This document shows, in pieces, positions 1 to 8,165 of a stretch of 13,120 bases of DNA. Below the pieces are notes generated by a model. The model was not told the DNA's origin, did no database searches, and worked only from the letters and a program-made list of their open reading frames with translations. The DNA is from Sutterella sp. (GTDB lineage Bacteria; Pseudomonadota; Gammaproteobacteria; Burkholderiales; Burkholderiaceae_F): NCBI GenBank assembly GCA_003488465.1, contig DNLN01000171.1, positions 1-13,120 on the forward strand, read 5' to 3'. Numbering within the stretch: position 1 is the first letter of the stretch; every line of letters starts with the position of its first letter. The position numbers and the translations under genes are program-made.

Positions 1-39
1 AAAGCGCTACACCGGCGCTACATAAAGTGTAAATTTTTT

Positions 40-67
40 GCCCCTCCCGCCCAATAGCGAAAGGGGC
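40..67. repeat. Inverted repeat between a T-run and an A-run
   Basis: GCCCCT (40-45) is perfectly complementary to AGGGGC (62-67). Inside the loop, CGC (48-50) can pair with GCG (57-59). A run of six T lies just before it (34-39) and a run of seven A after it (74-80). For an intrinsic terminator the T-run should follow the stem, but here it precedes it on both strands, so it is not a standard terminator. It could be a structured 5' element, a protein-binding site, or chance. Confidence 0.4.
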
Positions 68-82
68 TCAGCTAAAAAAATG

Positions 83-111
83 ATGAAAAAGTCGGGAGGT
101 ACTCGGATAAT
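83..111 (+). promoter_or_regulatory. Candidate sigma-70-type promoter for the a2m-pbpC operon
   Basis: ATGAAA (83-88, four of six matches to TTGACA) and GATAAT (106-111, five of six to TATAAT) are separated by 17 bases, the ideal spacing. Transcription would begin near 118 and give an untranslated leader of about 70 bases before the ATG at 190. A competing -10-like box, TAGAAT at 151-156, lacks a good -35. The call rests on consensus matching only, in an AT-rich region where such matches arise by chance. Confidence 0.35.
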
Positions 112-189
112 CAAATACGGTGACTGATGATTCGAGTCTTTTGTCTGACATAGAATTACCTCATCTACACCAGAATCGGCAGTCCCATC

Positions 190-3100
190 ATGCAAGTGCG
201 ATCCTCTCTTTTCCTCGGCGGCCGCCTGAGAACCTCCCTGATCCTGTCCCTGTCATGCCTTGGCGCTTTCCCCGCTCTTGCCTCCGATGCATTCCGCGTC
301 TGGGCCGTGAGCAGTCCGGCGATCGACTCGTGGCGAAGCGGCATTTCCCTTTCGCTCAACATGGATGTCGAGCGCTGCAAGAAAATGTACGGGAACAAGT
401 GGTATGCAGGCTGCGCGGCGCCTGCTCCCGGCATTGAAGGCCAGAGAGCGGAAGTCTCGATGACGCCGCAGGCCGAGGGCGTGTGGCGCTGGAGCTCTCC
501 GACAACGCTCAGGTTTTATCCTAAGACGAGCCTGGCGCCTCAGACCAAGTACGTTGTTTCTCTTGGCGCGCTGCCCATGTCCGATCGGCTCAAGGTTTCC
601 AGGGAAGTGTCCTATGTCACCCAACCCCAGGCCGTGAGCATCGACAAGGAGACGCTCTGGATCGATCCGTCCAGAAAGGCCGCGCATGCGATTTCCGTTC
701 CGCTCCGGTTCATCTGGCCTGTGAACAGGACTGAGATGGAAAAACGGATTCATCTGGAACCCATCGCAAAGTCAAGCGGCCTTGCGTTCTCGGCGCCGAA
801 GTTCGTCTGGAATGCTTCCTCGGATGAAGTGGTGGTTTCCGCCTCGATCCTATCTCTTGGCAAGAACAATGCCGAGGCTCAGATTCGAGTCGATGGCATT
901 CCCAGATTCAGCTGGCGGGACGGTGAGCGGCTGGTCCAGCAGACTGCGCAGAGCGCAAAGCCGCAGGCGGCATCCCGCATGTCGGTGACGGGAACGAGCA
1001 GGCTCCTTGACGTGCAGTCGATGCGGATTGAAAGCGCCTACAGCGAGCAGCTCGGGCGTGAGTACGTGCTGGAGGTGAAGACCAGTCTTCTGGTCAAGCC
1101 TCAGGATGTGCTCGGCAATCTGGATCTGATGGTGCTGCCTGAAAAGGCAGACGAGAAAGCCTCAAGGCCGACCCGCTGGTCCGTGATGCCGGCGATTTCC
1201 GCAAAGGATCTCGAGCGGTCCCGGAAAATTACCGGCGAATTGCTCCAGCCCGGCGATGAACTGACGACAGTCACGAGGATCCGCATCCCGGTTGCTGCCG
1301 GGCGGGGACTGCTCGCGGCGATGAAGCCGCAGCTCACTTCCGATTCCGGGCTGTCCCTGAACCGGGTGCGGCGCTTCATTCTGGATGTGCCTCGGGATCG
1401 CGCCGAGCTCAACTTCCTGCAGCCCGGACATGTGCTTCCGCTCTCAGCCTCGCAGAGCGTGGACATCCACACGCTCGGGTTGACGAAACTCAAGTGGCGT
1501 CTTGAGCGGGTGAAGGAGCCTTTCTTCGCGCTGTTCGCCCAGAACGCAACGTTTGACGATCAGTATTCGGATTTTGACTCAATGAGCACGGCGGCCGAAG
1601 GCTCTCTGGATCTGCAGCCTGGAAAGGCCGGAGAACCTGTGTTCACGTCGCTGCCCCTAGCAAAGATGCTTGAGAGTGCAGGTAAGCCGATTCATGGCCT
1701 GATGAGGCTGCGGCTCACCGGCTTCAAGGACGGCGAACAGGCAGCCTATTCGAGCAAGATCATTCTTGCCACGGACCTGGGAATCATTGCCAAGAGCGCC
1801 GCCGACGGACGGATGTCGGTGTTCGCGCAGAAGCTCTCGAGCGGCACGGCCGCGGCGGGTGTCACCGTCCAGGTGCTGGGGGCAAACGGGACCGCAGTCT
1901 GCACAAGCCGCAGCAATTCCGAAGGACGCGCCGATCTGCCCTCGCTCTATGGGCTGGAGCGTGAGAAGCGTCCTGTGGCGGTCATCGCCACGCAGGGCGA
2001 GGACATCGCCTGGCTGCCGCTTGGCGACAGTTCCAGAGAGGTTGACTACAGCGGATTTGCCACTGGCGGTCTGCATGCCTCCCAGAACGGCATCAACGCT
2101 TCGGTCTACAGCCAAAGCGGCGTGTTCATGCCCGGCGCCGAACTGCATTTCGGATATCTTGTCCGCCGTCAGGACTGGCAGAGGCTTCCCGGCAATCTGC
2201 CGCTCAAGGCAACGCTTTATGATCCGGCCGGCATGAAAGTGCTCGAGCAGAACCTTTCCGTGCCCGCCGATGGCCTCGGCACGGTTCGCTGGCAGTCAAG
2301 ACCCGAATCCCGCACAGGCGCGTACCGCCTCGATCTTGCATTTGCCTCCGGACAACAGGCCGGGGCCGTGATTGGCAGCGCCTTTGCCCGTCTTGAGGAA
2401 TTCCAGCCTGACACCCTCGACATGAAGGCGGCGGTGCAGGGCGGACTGCCGAGAGGGTGGCTGCGCGCCGCTCCGGGCCGCAATCCGACCCTGTCCGTGC
2501 ATCTGGACAACCTGTACGGCGAGCCGGCAGCCCAAAACCGCGTGACGGCTGCCCTGCGCGTTGCTCCGGCCAGGCTCTCGTTTGCGGCCTTCCCGGACTA
2601 CACATTCGCCGACGAAACCGCCCGTGCGGGCAACGAGCGCAGCGTGCCGCTTGCCGATGCAAGCACCGACGAGAAGGGTAACGTCAGCTTCTCGCTGCCC
2701 CTGGAGCAGATGGTTCAGGCGACAAGTTCGGCGCTGGTGAGCCTCGAGGGCTTCGAGCGCACGGGCGGCCGGGCTGTTTCCCGTACGCTCAGCCTGCTCA
2801 TTTCTCCGCGCGACGTCGTGCTCGGCTACAAGCCCGAGGGCGAGGCGAACAATCTGGAATATGTTGCGCAGAACGCAAAAGCCGGCCTTCGTCTGCTTGT
2901 GCTCGACAACAATCTTGATCCGGTCGGCATCTCCGGGTCCCGTGTGACGCTCTCGGCCAGACGCTATGTCAACTCGCTGGTGAGCGACACGCAGGGCAAC
3001 TTCAGGTACGAGTCCGCGCCCGTCGATTCGGAGATTTCCAGCAGCATGCTCAACATCGGAAAGGACGGAGCGCTCTGGCAGATGCCGACAAGCGTGCCGG

Positions 3101-5847
3101 GAGACTATCTCGTGACGGTTCGTCGGCCGGGCGGAGAGATTCTTGCCTCGATTCCGTTTACCGTTGCCGGCAATCAGCTCGCCAAGCCGGGCGAAGCGCT
3201 CGTGTTGCCGAGCGGCGAACTTCGCATGAAGCTTGACAAGAGCGCGTACAAGGCGGCCGAGACCATCCGGTTCAGGATCTCTTCGCCCTTTGCCGGGACG
3301 GGACTGGCGACCATCGAGCGCGACAGCATCGTCGCGCATGCCTGGTTCAAGGTTCAGCCGGGCGAGAGCGTGCAGTCCATCCGGATCCCCGAAGGGTTCG
3401 AGGGCAAGGGCTACGTCAACGTTTCACTCATGCGCTCGCCCGATTCGGACGCGCTCTACATGAAGCCGTACGCCTATGCGGCGGCCCCCTTCACCGCCGC
3501 GATCGAAAAGCGTGCGCTGCGCGTTGAAATGAATGCCAACGAGAGCGTTCTGCCTGGCCAGACGCTCAAGGTGAGGGTCAAGGCCGCCCAGAAGGCCCGC
3601 GTCCAGCTGTTTGCCGTGGACGAGGGCGTGCTGCAGCTGACCGGATATCGGACGCCCGATCCGCTCGGCGAGCTTCTTGCCAACCGGGCGCTTGACGTGA
3701 CGACCCGTCAGGCCATGGATCTTCTGATGCCTACGCACGAGCGGCTGCTCGGACGGATACCGCACTTTGGCGGCGGCATGGATGCCGAGGGCGGGCGCTT
3801 CCTCAATCCGTTCCGCAGAAAGAGCGAGCCGCCCTTTGCCTACTGGAGCGATCCGATTCAGACCGAGAGCGGCACTGCCGAGTTCAGCATTCCCGTGCCC
3901 GAATACTTCAGCGGAAAGATGCGCGTCATGGCCGTTGCGAGTTCCGGCGAGGGCGCCCTGGCCGCAGGATCCTCCCAGACCTTTGCAACGGTTCGGGGTT
4001 CGCTGATCATCAAGCCGCAGCTGCCGCTCGCAGCCGCGCCGGGTGATGAGTTCGACGGCGCAATCGTCATCGCCAACACCGTAAAGGGCAGTGGCGAGGC
4101 CGCCCGTGTCGAGGTGGCTGTTGAACTTCCCGAGGCGCTGGAGCTCGTTTCCGGCAATCTCTCCCAGACGCTCACGATCGCCGAGGGCAAGGAGGCCGTG
4201 GTTCCCTTCACCGTGAGCGCTAGGGAGGTGCTGGGCGACGCTCCGGTGCGGGTGAACGCAAAAATTGCCGGATCCGGACAGTCCGTGACGAGGACGCAGT
4301 CCCTGTCCATTCGTCCGCTTGGCGCTTTGCGCAGAACCGAGAGTGCACAGCCTCTGGTGCTTCTTGCCGAGCCGCAGACGAAAGGCTCGTATGCGGTTAA
4401 GGTGCCGCGCTCGCTCTACCCCTATCAGGACAGAACCGAGCTTTCGATCTCCCCGGCGAGGGTTCTTGCGATCCGCTCGCTTCTCGACAAGCTTGACTCG
4501 TATCCCTACGGCTGCACCGAACAGAGCATCAGCAGGGCGATCCCCTATGTCGTGCTCTGGGATGCCCCCGAGTTGAGGGACAAGCTCGGACTGGGCGGAG
4601 CCGAGGCGAAATTCACCGAACGGGCGAGGGTGGCAATCGGAAGGGCCGTGGATGCCATCCGGGCATCCACGAGTGGCGGAACCGTGACGCTCTGGCCCGG
4701 ACGCTGGGGCTCGGAGACTGCGTTTGTAACCGCCTACGCGGGGGACTTCCTGGTGCTGATGCACGAGCACGGGCTGGCCGTTCCCGAGGGCCTTGCCGGT
4801 TCAATCCTGCAGGAGCTCGAATATGCAGTCGCCCGCACGCCGGCCAACCTGGTTGACGCACGCTACAAGACCTATGCCGCCTGGGTGCTTCAGCGCGACG
4901 GACGGATCATGACCGGAGCGTTCAATACGCTCGAGTCCTGGTTTGTGCGCAATGCGAAGAACTGGCAGAAGGATGTCGTGAGCGCCCTGCTCGCAGACGG
5001 CTTCAGCAGGCTCAGACTGACCAGGCGGGCAGCCGAACGAATGCCTGCCACGATGCAGGGGACGTCCGATCCGTATCTGTCGAGCGGGATGGCGCTCGCG
5101 CTGCATGCGATGGCGCTCAAGCACACCGGACTTGCCAAGCAGACCGACGAGCAGCTCCAGGGCGGACTTCTCGATACGGCGTTCAGCCAAAGCGCAACGA
5201 CGATCGATGAGGCCATGGCGACAAGGGCGCTGGTCGAACTTGCCCAGGCCGATGCCGCTCGTTCCGAGCGCTTTGCCATCCGTTGCGAAGAGGGCGGGAG
5301 TGCTTCTGGGATAACCATTCGCGAGGGCATGATGAATGCGCTGAGCGCCCCGGGATGCACCCGCTTTTCCGTCAAGGGCGAAGCGAACGCCGACGGACTC
5401 TGGACGCATCTTGTTCAGCAGGGCTATGACCGGGGGCCGGTTGCCGTTTCTTCGCACGGCATGGAGGTGAGCCGCAAGTATCTGAACACTCTGGGCGAGC
5501 AGGCAAAGAGCGTCCGGCTCGGCGACATGGTGACGGTTCAGGTCTGCGCGCGTGCGCCGGGCGGGACGGTTCCCAACGCCGTGATCACGGACATGCTTCC
5601 GGGCGGCCTTGAGGCGGTGCTCGAAAGGACGGGCGGCGTGCCTGCCGCCGACGGTCTTTCCCGGTTCGAGCGCAGGGAGGATCGTGTGATCTTCTTTGCA
5701 GAACTCAAGCCCGAGGAGCGCTGCTTCAGCTACAAGGCAAGAGCGACGAGCCGGGGCATGTTCGCTCTGCCGGCCGTGCAGGCTGAAGACATGTATCGGC
5801 CTGCTGTGAATGCCGCTGCGGGCGCCGGGCGGCTTCAGGTCAAGTGA
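190..5847 (+). CDS. Bacterial alpha-2-macroglobulin, thioester-containing (YfhM-like), periplasmic
   Basis: Bacterial alpha-2-macroglobulins are periplasmic protease traps: cleavage of a bait region exposes a thioester that covalently captures the protease. Seen here: an exported N-terminus (residues 1-31, likely cleavage after Ala-Leu-Ala), an N-terminal beta-rich Ig/macroglobulin region, the conserved VDEGVL strand (1143-1148), a probable bait segment around 1181-1217, the YWSDP...EYFSGKMRVMAVA core (1218-1250), the thioester CTEQ at Cys1442-Gln1445 in a YPYGCTEQ context, a helical thioester domain to about 1740, and a C-terminal macroglobulin domain ending in AEDMY (1865-1869). The protein has 1885 residues, longer than the roughly 1650 of E. 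coli YfhM; the extra length lies upstream of the bait region. Cys23 is preceded by S-L-S, a poor lipobox, so it may be soluble rather than a lipoprotein. ATG 190 has no clear Shine-Dalgarno but gives a good signal peptide. It is followed by pbpC, the usual partner. Confidence 0.95.
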   Translation: MQVRSSLFLGGRLRTSLILSLSCLGAFPALASDAFRVWAVSSPAIDSWRSGISLSLNMDVERCKKMYGNKWYAGCAAPAPGIEGQRAEVSMTPQAEGVWRWSSPTTLRFYPKTSLAPQTKYVVSLGALPMSDRLKVSREVSYVTQPQAVSIDKETLWIDPSRKAAHAISVPLRFIWPVNRTEMEKRIHLEPIAKSSGLAFSAPKFVWNASSDEVVVSASILSLGKNNAEAQIRVDGIPRFSWRDGERLVQQTAQSAKPQAASRMSVTGTSRLLDVQSMRIESAYSEQLGREYVLEVKTSLLVKPQDVLGNLDLMVLPEKADEKASRPTRWSVMPAISAKDLERSRKITGELLQPGDELTTVTRIRIPVAAGRGLLAAMKPQLTSDSGLSLNRVRRFILDVPRDRAELNFLQPGHVLPLSASQSVDIHTLGLTKLKWRLERVKEPFFALFAQNATFDDQYSDFDSMSTAAEGSLDLQPGKAGEPVFTSLPLAKMLESAGKPIHGLMRLRLTGFKDGEQAAYSSKIILATDLGIIAKSAADGRMSVFAQKLSSGTAAAGVTVQVLGANGTAVCTSRSNSEGRADLPSLYGLEREKRPVAVIATQGEDIAWLPLGDSSREVDYSGFATGGLHASQNGINASVYSQSGVFMPGAELHFGYLVRRQDWQRLPGNLPLKATLYDPAGMKVLEQNLSVPADGLGTVRWQSRPESRTGAYRLDLAFASGQQAGAVIGSAFARLEEFQPDTLDMKAAVQGGLPRGWLRAAPGRNPTLSVHLDNLYGEPAAQNRVTAALRVAPARLSFAAFPDYTFADETARAGNERSVPLADASTDEKGNVSFSLPLEQMVQATSSALVSLEGFERTGGRAVSRTLSLLISPRDVVLGYKPEGEANNLEYVAQNAKAGLRLLVLDNNLDPVGISGSRVTLSARRYVNSLVSDTQGNFRYESAPVDSEISSSMLNIGKDGALWQMPTSVPGDYLVTVRRPGGEILASIPFTVAGNQLAKPGEALVLPSGELRMKLDKSAYKAAETIRFRISSPFAGTGLATIERDSIVAHAWFKVQPGESVQSIRIPEGFEGKGYVNVSLMRSPDSDALYMKPYAYAAAPFTAAIEKRALRVEMNANESVLPGQTLKVRVKAAQKARVQLFAVDEGVLQLTGYRTPDPLGELLANRALDVTTRQAMDLLMPTHERLLGRIPHFGGGMDAEGGRFLNPFRRKSEPPFAYWSDPIQTESGTAEFSIPVPEYFSGKMRVMAVASSGEGALAAGSSQTFATVRGSLIIKPQLPLAAAPGDEFDGAIVIANTVKGSGEAARVEVAVELPEALELVSGNLSQTLTIAEGKEAVVPFTVSAREVLGDAPVRVNAKIAGSGQSVTRTQSLSIRPLGALRRTESAQPLVLLAEPQTKGSYAVKVPRSLYPYQDRTELSISPARVLAIRSLLDKLDSYPYGCTEQSISRAIPYVVLWDAPELRDKLGLGGAEAKFTERARVAIGRAVDAIRASTSGGTVTLWPGRWGSETAFVTAYAGDFLVLMHEHGLAVPEGLAGSILQELEYAVARTPANLVDARYKTYAAWVLQRDGRIMTGAFNTLESWFVRNAKNWQKDVVSALLADGFSRLRLTRRAAERMPATMQGTSDPYLSSGMALALHAMALKHTGLAKQTDEQLQGGLLDTAFSQSATTIDEAMATRALVELAQADAARSERFAIRCEEGGSASGITIREGMMNALSAPGCTRFSVKGEANADGLWTHLVQQGYDRGPVAVSSHGMEVSRKYLNTLGEQAKSVRLGDMVTVQVCARAPGGTVPNAVITDMLPGGLEAVLERTGGVPAADGLSRFERREDRVIFFAELKPEERCFSYKARATSRGMFALPAVQAEDMYRPAVNAAAGAGRLQVK
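4501..4524 (+). other. Thioester motif of the macroglobulin (YPYGCTEQ)
   Basis: These codons encode YPYGCTEQ, residues 1438-1445. In thioester-containing macroglobulins and complement C3, the Cys and Gln side chains of this motif form the internal thioester. Both (Cys1442, Gln1445) are present, so the protein should be able to capture proteases covalently, unlike the YfaS-type bacterial macroglobulins that lack the cysteine. Confidence 0.93.
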
Positions 5848-8162
5848 CAGGGCTCCTGTCTAGGGGCGGGGCGGCTTCGGGCAGAAGACGCCTCGCGCTC
5901 GGGCTCTTTGTGGCGCTTGCCGCGCTCGGGCTCGTTTTCTGGGGCTCGCTTATCCTTGGCGAGTGTCCCGATCCGCTTGCGGACAAGAGCTTTTCGACCG
6001 TGGTTGTCGATCGGGACGGCTCGCTGATGCGCATCGCGCTCACTGACGACGACAAGTACAGGATCCGAATGCCTCTGTCGGAGGTTCCCCCCGAAGCGCT
6101 GGAGGCGGTGATCGCCTATGAGGATCGCTGGTTCTGGCAGCATCCGGGAGTGAATCCGGTCTCGGTTCTTCGAGCCGCAATCGGAACCGTTTTCGGCAGC
6201 AGACGCTTCGGCGGATCAACCATCACCATGCAGGTCGCCAGGCTCGCCTTTCATCTGAAAACCAATACGGTTGCCGGAAAACTGAGGCAGATGTACCTTG
6301 CGCTGCTGCTCGAGCGGCACTTCAGCAAGGAACGGATCCTCGAGGCGTACTTCAACCTTGCCCCGTACGGCGGAAATGTCGAAGGCCTTGCCGCTGCGGC
6401 GAGAGTCTATTTCCACAAGGCGCCGGCCGCGCTCAGCCTCTCTGAGTCCGAGGCCCTGATGCTGGTGCCGCAGAATCCTGCGCAGAGGCGGCCCTCAGAA
6501 GGCAACCGGGCGTTTTTCGAGGCGGCGAACCGCTTCTGGCACGCCAGACAGACTGAGCTCGCCCCGCTCAGGGTCTTTTCCGAAAAGGCGCTTCCCTTTG
6601 AGGCGGCGCACCTTACTGAAGAGATCGTGCACGGTCCGCTCAGGGGCCGGCAGGTTTCGACATGGATCGCAAGGCCCCAGCAAAAGCTCCTCGAGGAGCG
6701 AGTGAAGCAGTTTTCCCAGCGAGGCAGCCGCTTCGGTCTGAAAAACGCCTCTGCGATGCTGGTGCACTGGCCCACAATGCAGGTGAGAGCGCTTGTCGGA
6801 TCGGCCGATTTCCGCGCAAAGGCGATCTCCGGACAGATCGACGGAACTCGGGCGAAACGCTCTCCCGGCTCGGCCTTGAAGCCCTTGATCTACGCGCTTG
6901 CCTTGCAGCAGGGACTCATCCATCCCCAGAGCCTGCTTCTGGATACGCCAAAGAGTTTTGCCGGGTACGATCCAGAGAATTTCGACCGATCCTTTCGCGG
7001 TCCGATTCCTGCCCACGAGGCCCTTCGCTCAAGCCGCAACGTGCCCGCCCTAAGACTGGCGAACCGACTCTCAGGCCCGGATCTGTACGGACTGCTGCAG
7101 GATGCCGGAGTGCGGCTTGATTATTCGCGCGAGCACTACGGTCTGGCGCTTGCGCTCGGCGGAGCGGAGATCAGCATGCGTGATCTCGTCGGCCTGTACG
7201 CCATGCTTGCAAATGGCGGCGTGCACCGAGACCTTCAGTTCACTCAAGCCGATCGGCCCGGAAATCCCAGACAACTGCTCAGCCCCGAGGCAGGATTTGT
7301 CGCGCTTTCGATGCTCGGGCAGCAGGGCAGCGGCTGGTCCGTCGCCGGCGCAAGGGGAGGGGTCGTGCGCATGCGGGTCAAGACGGGAACCTCCAACGGT
7401 TTTCGCGACGCCTGGTCCTGCGGCGTGATCGGCCAGTATGTGCTTGCGGTCTGGGTGGGGAACTTTGACAACGAGGCCAATCCGCTGCTGATTGGCGCCC
7501 AGGCGGCGCTTCCGCTCTGGAAGAATATTGCAAATGCTTTGGCGGCGATGGAGCCGCTTGAGGATTATTTCGAAACTCCGCCCAAGGGGCTGAATATCGA
7601 GCGGATCGAGGTGTGTGCCGAGACCGGAGACCTGGATACGTCGCTTTGCGCCGACAGGATCCCGACATGGTTCATTCCGGGCGTGAGTCCCGTCAAGCCT
7701 TCGGGGGTCTACCGCAGGATCGATGTCGTGATCGAAAGCGGACTGCGTGCATGCGTGCCAGAGCTCGGCAGGACACGCAGCGTCATTTGGGAGATCTGGC
7801 CGAGCGAGCTCGCCCGGATGTTTGCGCTTGCGGGGATCCGCAAGCCGCCGCCTCCGGAGTTCGAGCCCGCATGTCGGCCGCAGCCCGTGCCGGGGCGGCG
7901 CATTTCGATGCGGCTGCCAAAGAAGGGACTGGTGTTCTATGCAAGCCTTGCTTCGGGCGGGCAGGCCAACGTGGCGCTTTTGGCCGAGGCCGAGAGTGGC
8001 ACCGGCAGGCTGGACTGGTTCCTGGAGGGCAGATACGTCGGTTCCTCGCTTCCCGGACAAACCATCAGCGTTGCCGTAGCCCCGGGCCGCTACCACGTGC
8101 TTGTGAGCGATGAGGCGCAGACCACTGCGAGCCGAATCCTTACGGTGAAGGCCGCTCCGTAA
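5844..8162 (+). CDS. pbpC: Penicillin-binding protein 1C (bifunctional glycosyltransferase/transpeptidase)
   Basis: A class A penicillin-binding protein that polymerises lipid II and carries a transpeptidase domain, anchored in the inner membrane and facing the periplasm. Seen: a basic cytoplasmic tail with RRR (14-16), one membrane segment (about 17-39), GT51 motifs EDRWFWQHPG (93-102, catalytic Glu93), GGSTITMQ (123-130) and the region 147-187 with ERHFSKERILEAYFN; then transpeptidase motifs SALK (Ser343, Lys346), SRN (397-399) and KTG (513-515). A C-terminal beta domain (about 690-770) matches the extension typical of PBP1C. The 772 residues are close to the E. coli protein (770). The GTG start at 5844 overlaps the macroglobulin TGA by four bases, with only a weak AGG four bases upstream, so translation is probably coupled. 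All catalytic residues appear intact. Confidence 0.95.
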   Translation: MTGLLSRGGAASGRRRLALGLFVALAALGLVFWGSLILGECPDPLADKSFSTVVVDRDGSLMRIALTDDDKYRIRMPLSEVPPEALEAVIAYEDRWFWQHPGVNPVSVLRAAIGTVFGSRRFGGSTITMQVARLAFHLKTNTVAGKLRQMYLALLLERHFSKERILEAYFNLAPYGGNVEGLAAAARVYFHKAPAALSLSESEALMLVPQNPAQRRPSEGNRAFFEAANRFWHARQTELAPLRVFSEKALPFEAAHLTEEIVHGPLRGRQVSTWIARPQQKLLEERVKQFSQRGSRFGLKNASAMLVHWPTMQVRALVGSADFRAKAISGQIDGTRAKRSPGSALKPLIYALALQQGLIHPQSLLLDTPKSFAGYDPENFDRSFRGPIPAHEALRSSRNVPALRLANRLSGPDLYGLLQDAGVRLDYSREHYGLALALGGAEISMRDLVGLYAMLANGGVHRDLQFTQADRPGNPRQLLSPEAGFVALSMLGQQGSGWSVAGARGGVVRMRVKTGTSNGFRDAWSCGVIGQYVLAVWVGNFDNEANPLLIGAQAALPLWKNIANALAAMEPLEDYFETPPKGLNIERIEVCAETGDLDTSLCADRIPTWFIPGVSPVKPSGVYRRIDVVIESGLRACVPELGRTRSVIWEIWPSELARMFALAGIRKPPPPEFEPACRPQPVPGRRISMRLPKKGLVFYASLASGGQANVALLAEAESGTGRLDWFLEGRYVGSSLPGQTISVAVAPGRYHVLVSDEAQTTASRILTVKAAP

Positions 8163-8165
8163 CTA
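8160..8165. other. Abutting stop codons of two convergent operons
   Basis: The pbpC stop TAA occupies 8160-8162 and the minus-strand stop TAG occupies 8163-8165, with no base between them. No GC-rich stem followed by a T-run is visible on either strand close to the junction. Termination must therefore occur inside the opposing gene, by Rho, or by polymerase collision. Confidence 0.9.

Larger units (their letters stand above)
1..189. other. Non-coding leader upstream of the macroglobulin gene
   Basis: This is the only intergenic stretch of any size in the window. It is clearly more AT-rich than the coding DNA around it. It holds a 6-bp inverted repeat (40-67) flanked by a T-run and an A-run, a plausible sigma-70-type promoter (83-111), a second TAGAAT box (151-156), and a strong GGAGGT sequence (95-100) that has no start codon at a usable distance. 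No RNA gene or known riboswitch was recognised. In-frame reading back from the ATG at 190 meets a TAG at 151-153, so the macroglobulin cannot start further upstream than this. Confidence 0.6.

Noticed and set aside
3..39. Possible terminator: AGCGC/GCGCT and TACAC/GTGTA repeats followed by T6
   Set aside because: The repeats are only five bases each, exclude one another and have long loops. The better GC stem is too far from the T-run. No upstream gene is visible to terminate.
120..437. GTG-started frame of 105 codons in the leader, after the GGAGGT
   Set aside because: The GTG at 120 is about 19 bases from GGAGGT, too far for initiation, and most of the frame overlaps the macroglobulin signal region with an atypical composition.
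2296..3339. Open frame of 347 codons on the minus strand
   Set aside because: Antisense shadow inside the macroglobulin gene, with no motif or signal.
3424..4770. Open frame of 448 codons on the minus strand
   Set aside because: Antisense to the macroglobulin, whose frame here holds the bait and thioester regions with clear family motifs. Composition is rich in R, G, H and L, as in shadow frames.
7071..8096. Open frame of 341 codons on the minus strand, antisense to pbpC
   Set aside because: The plus frame carries the pbpC transpeptidase KTG motif and C-terminal domain; the minus frame shows nothing recognisable.
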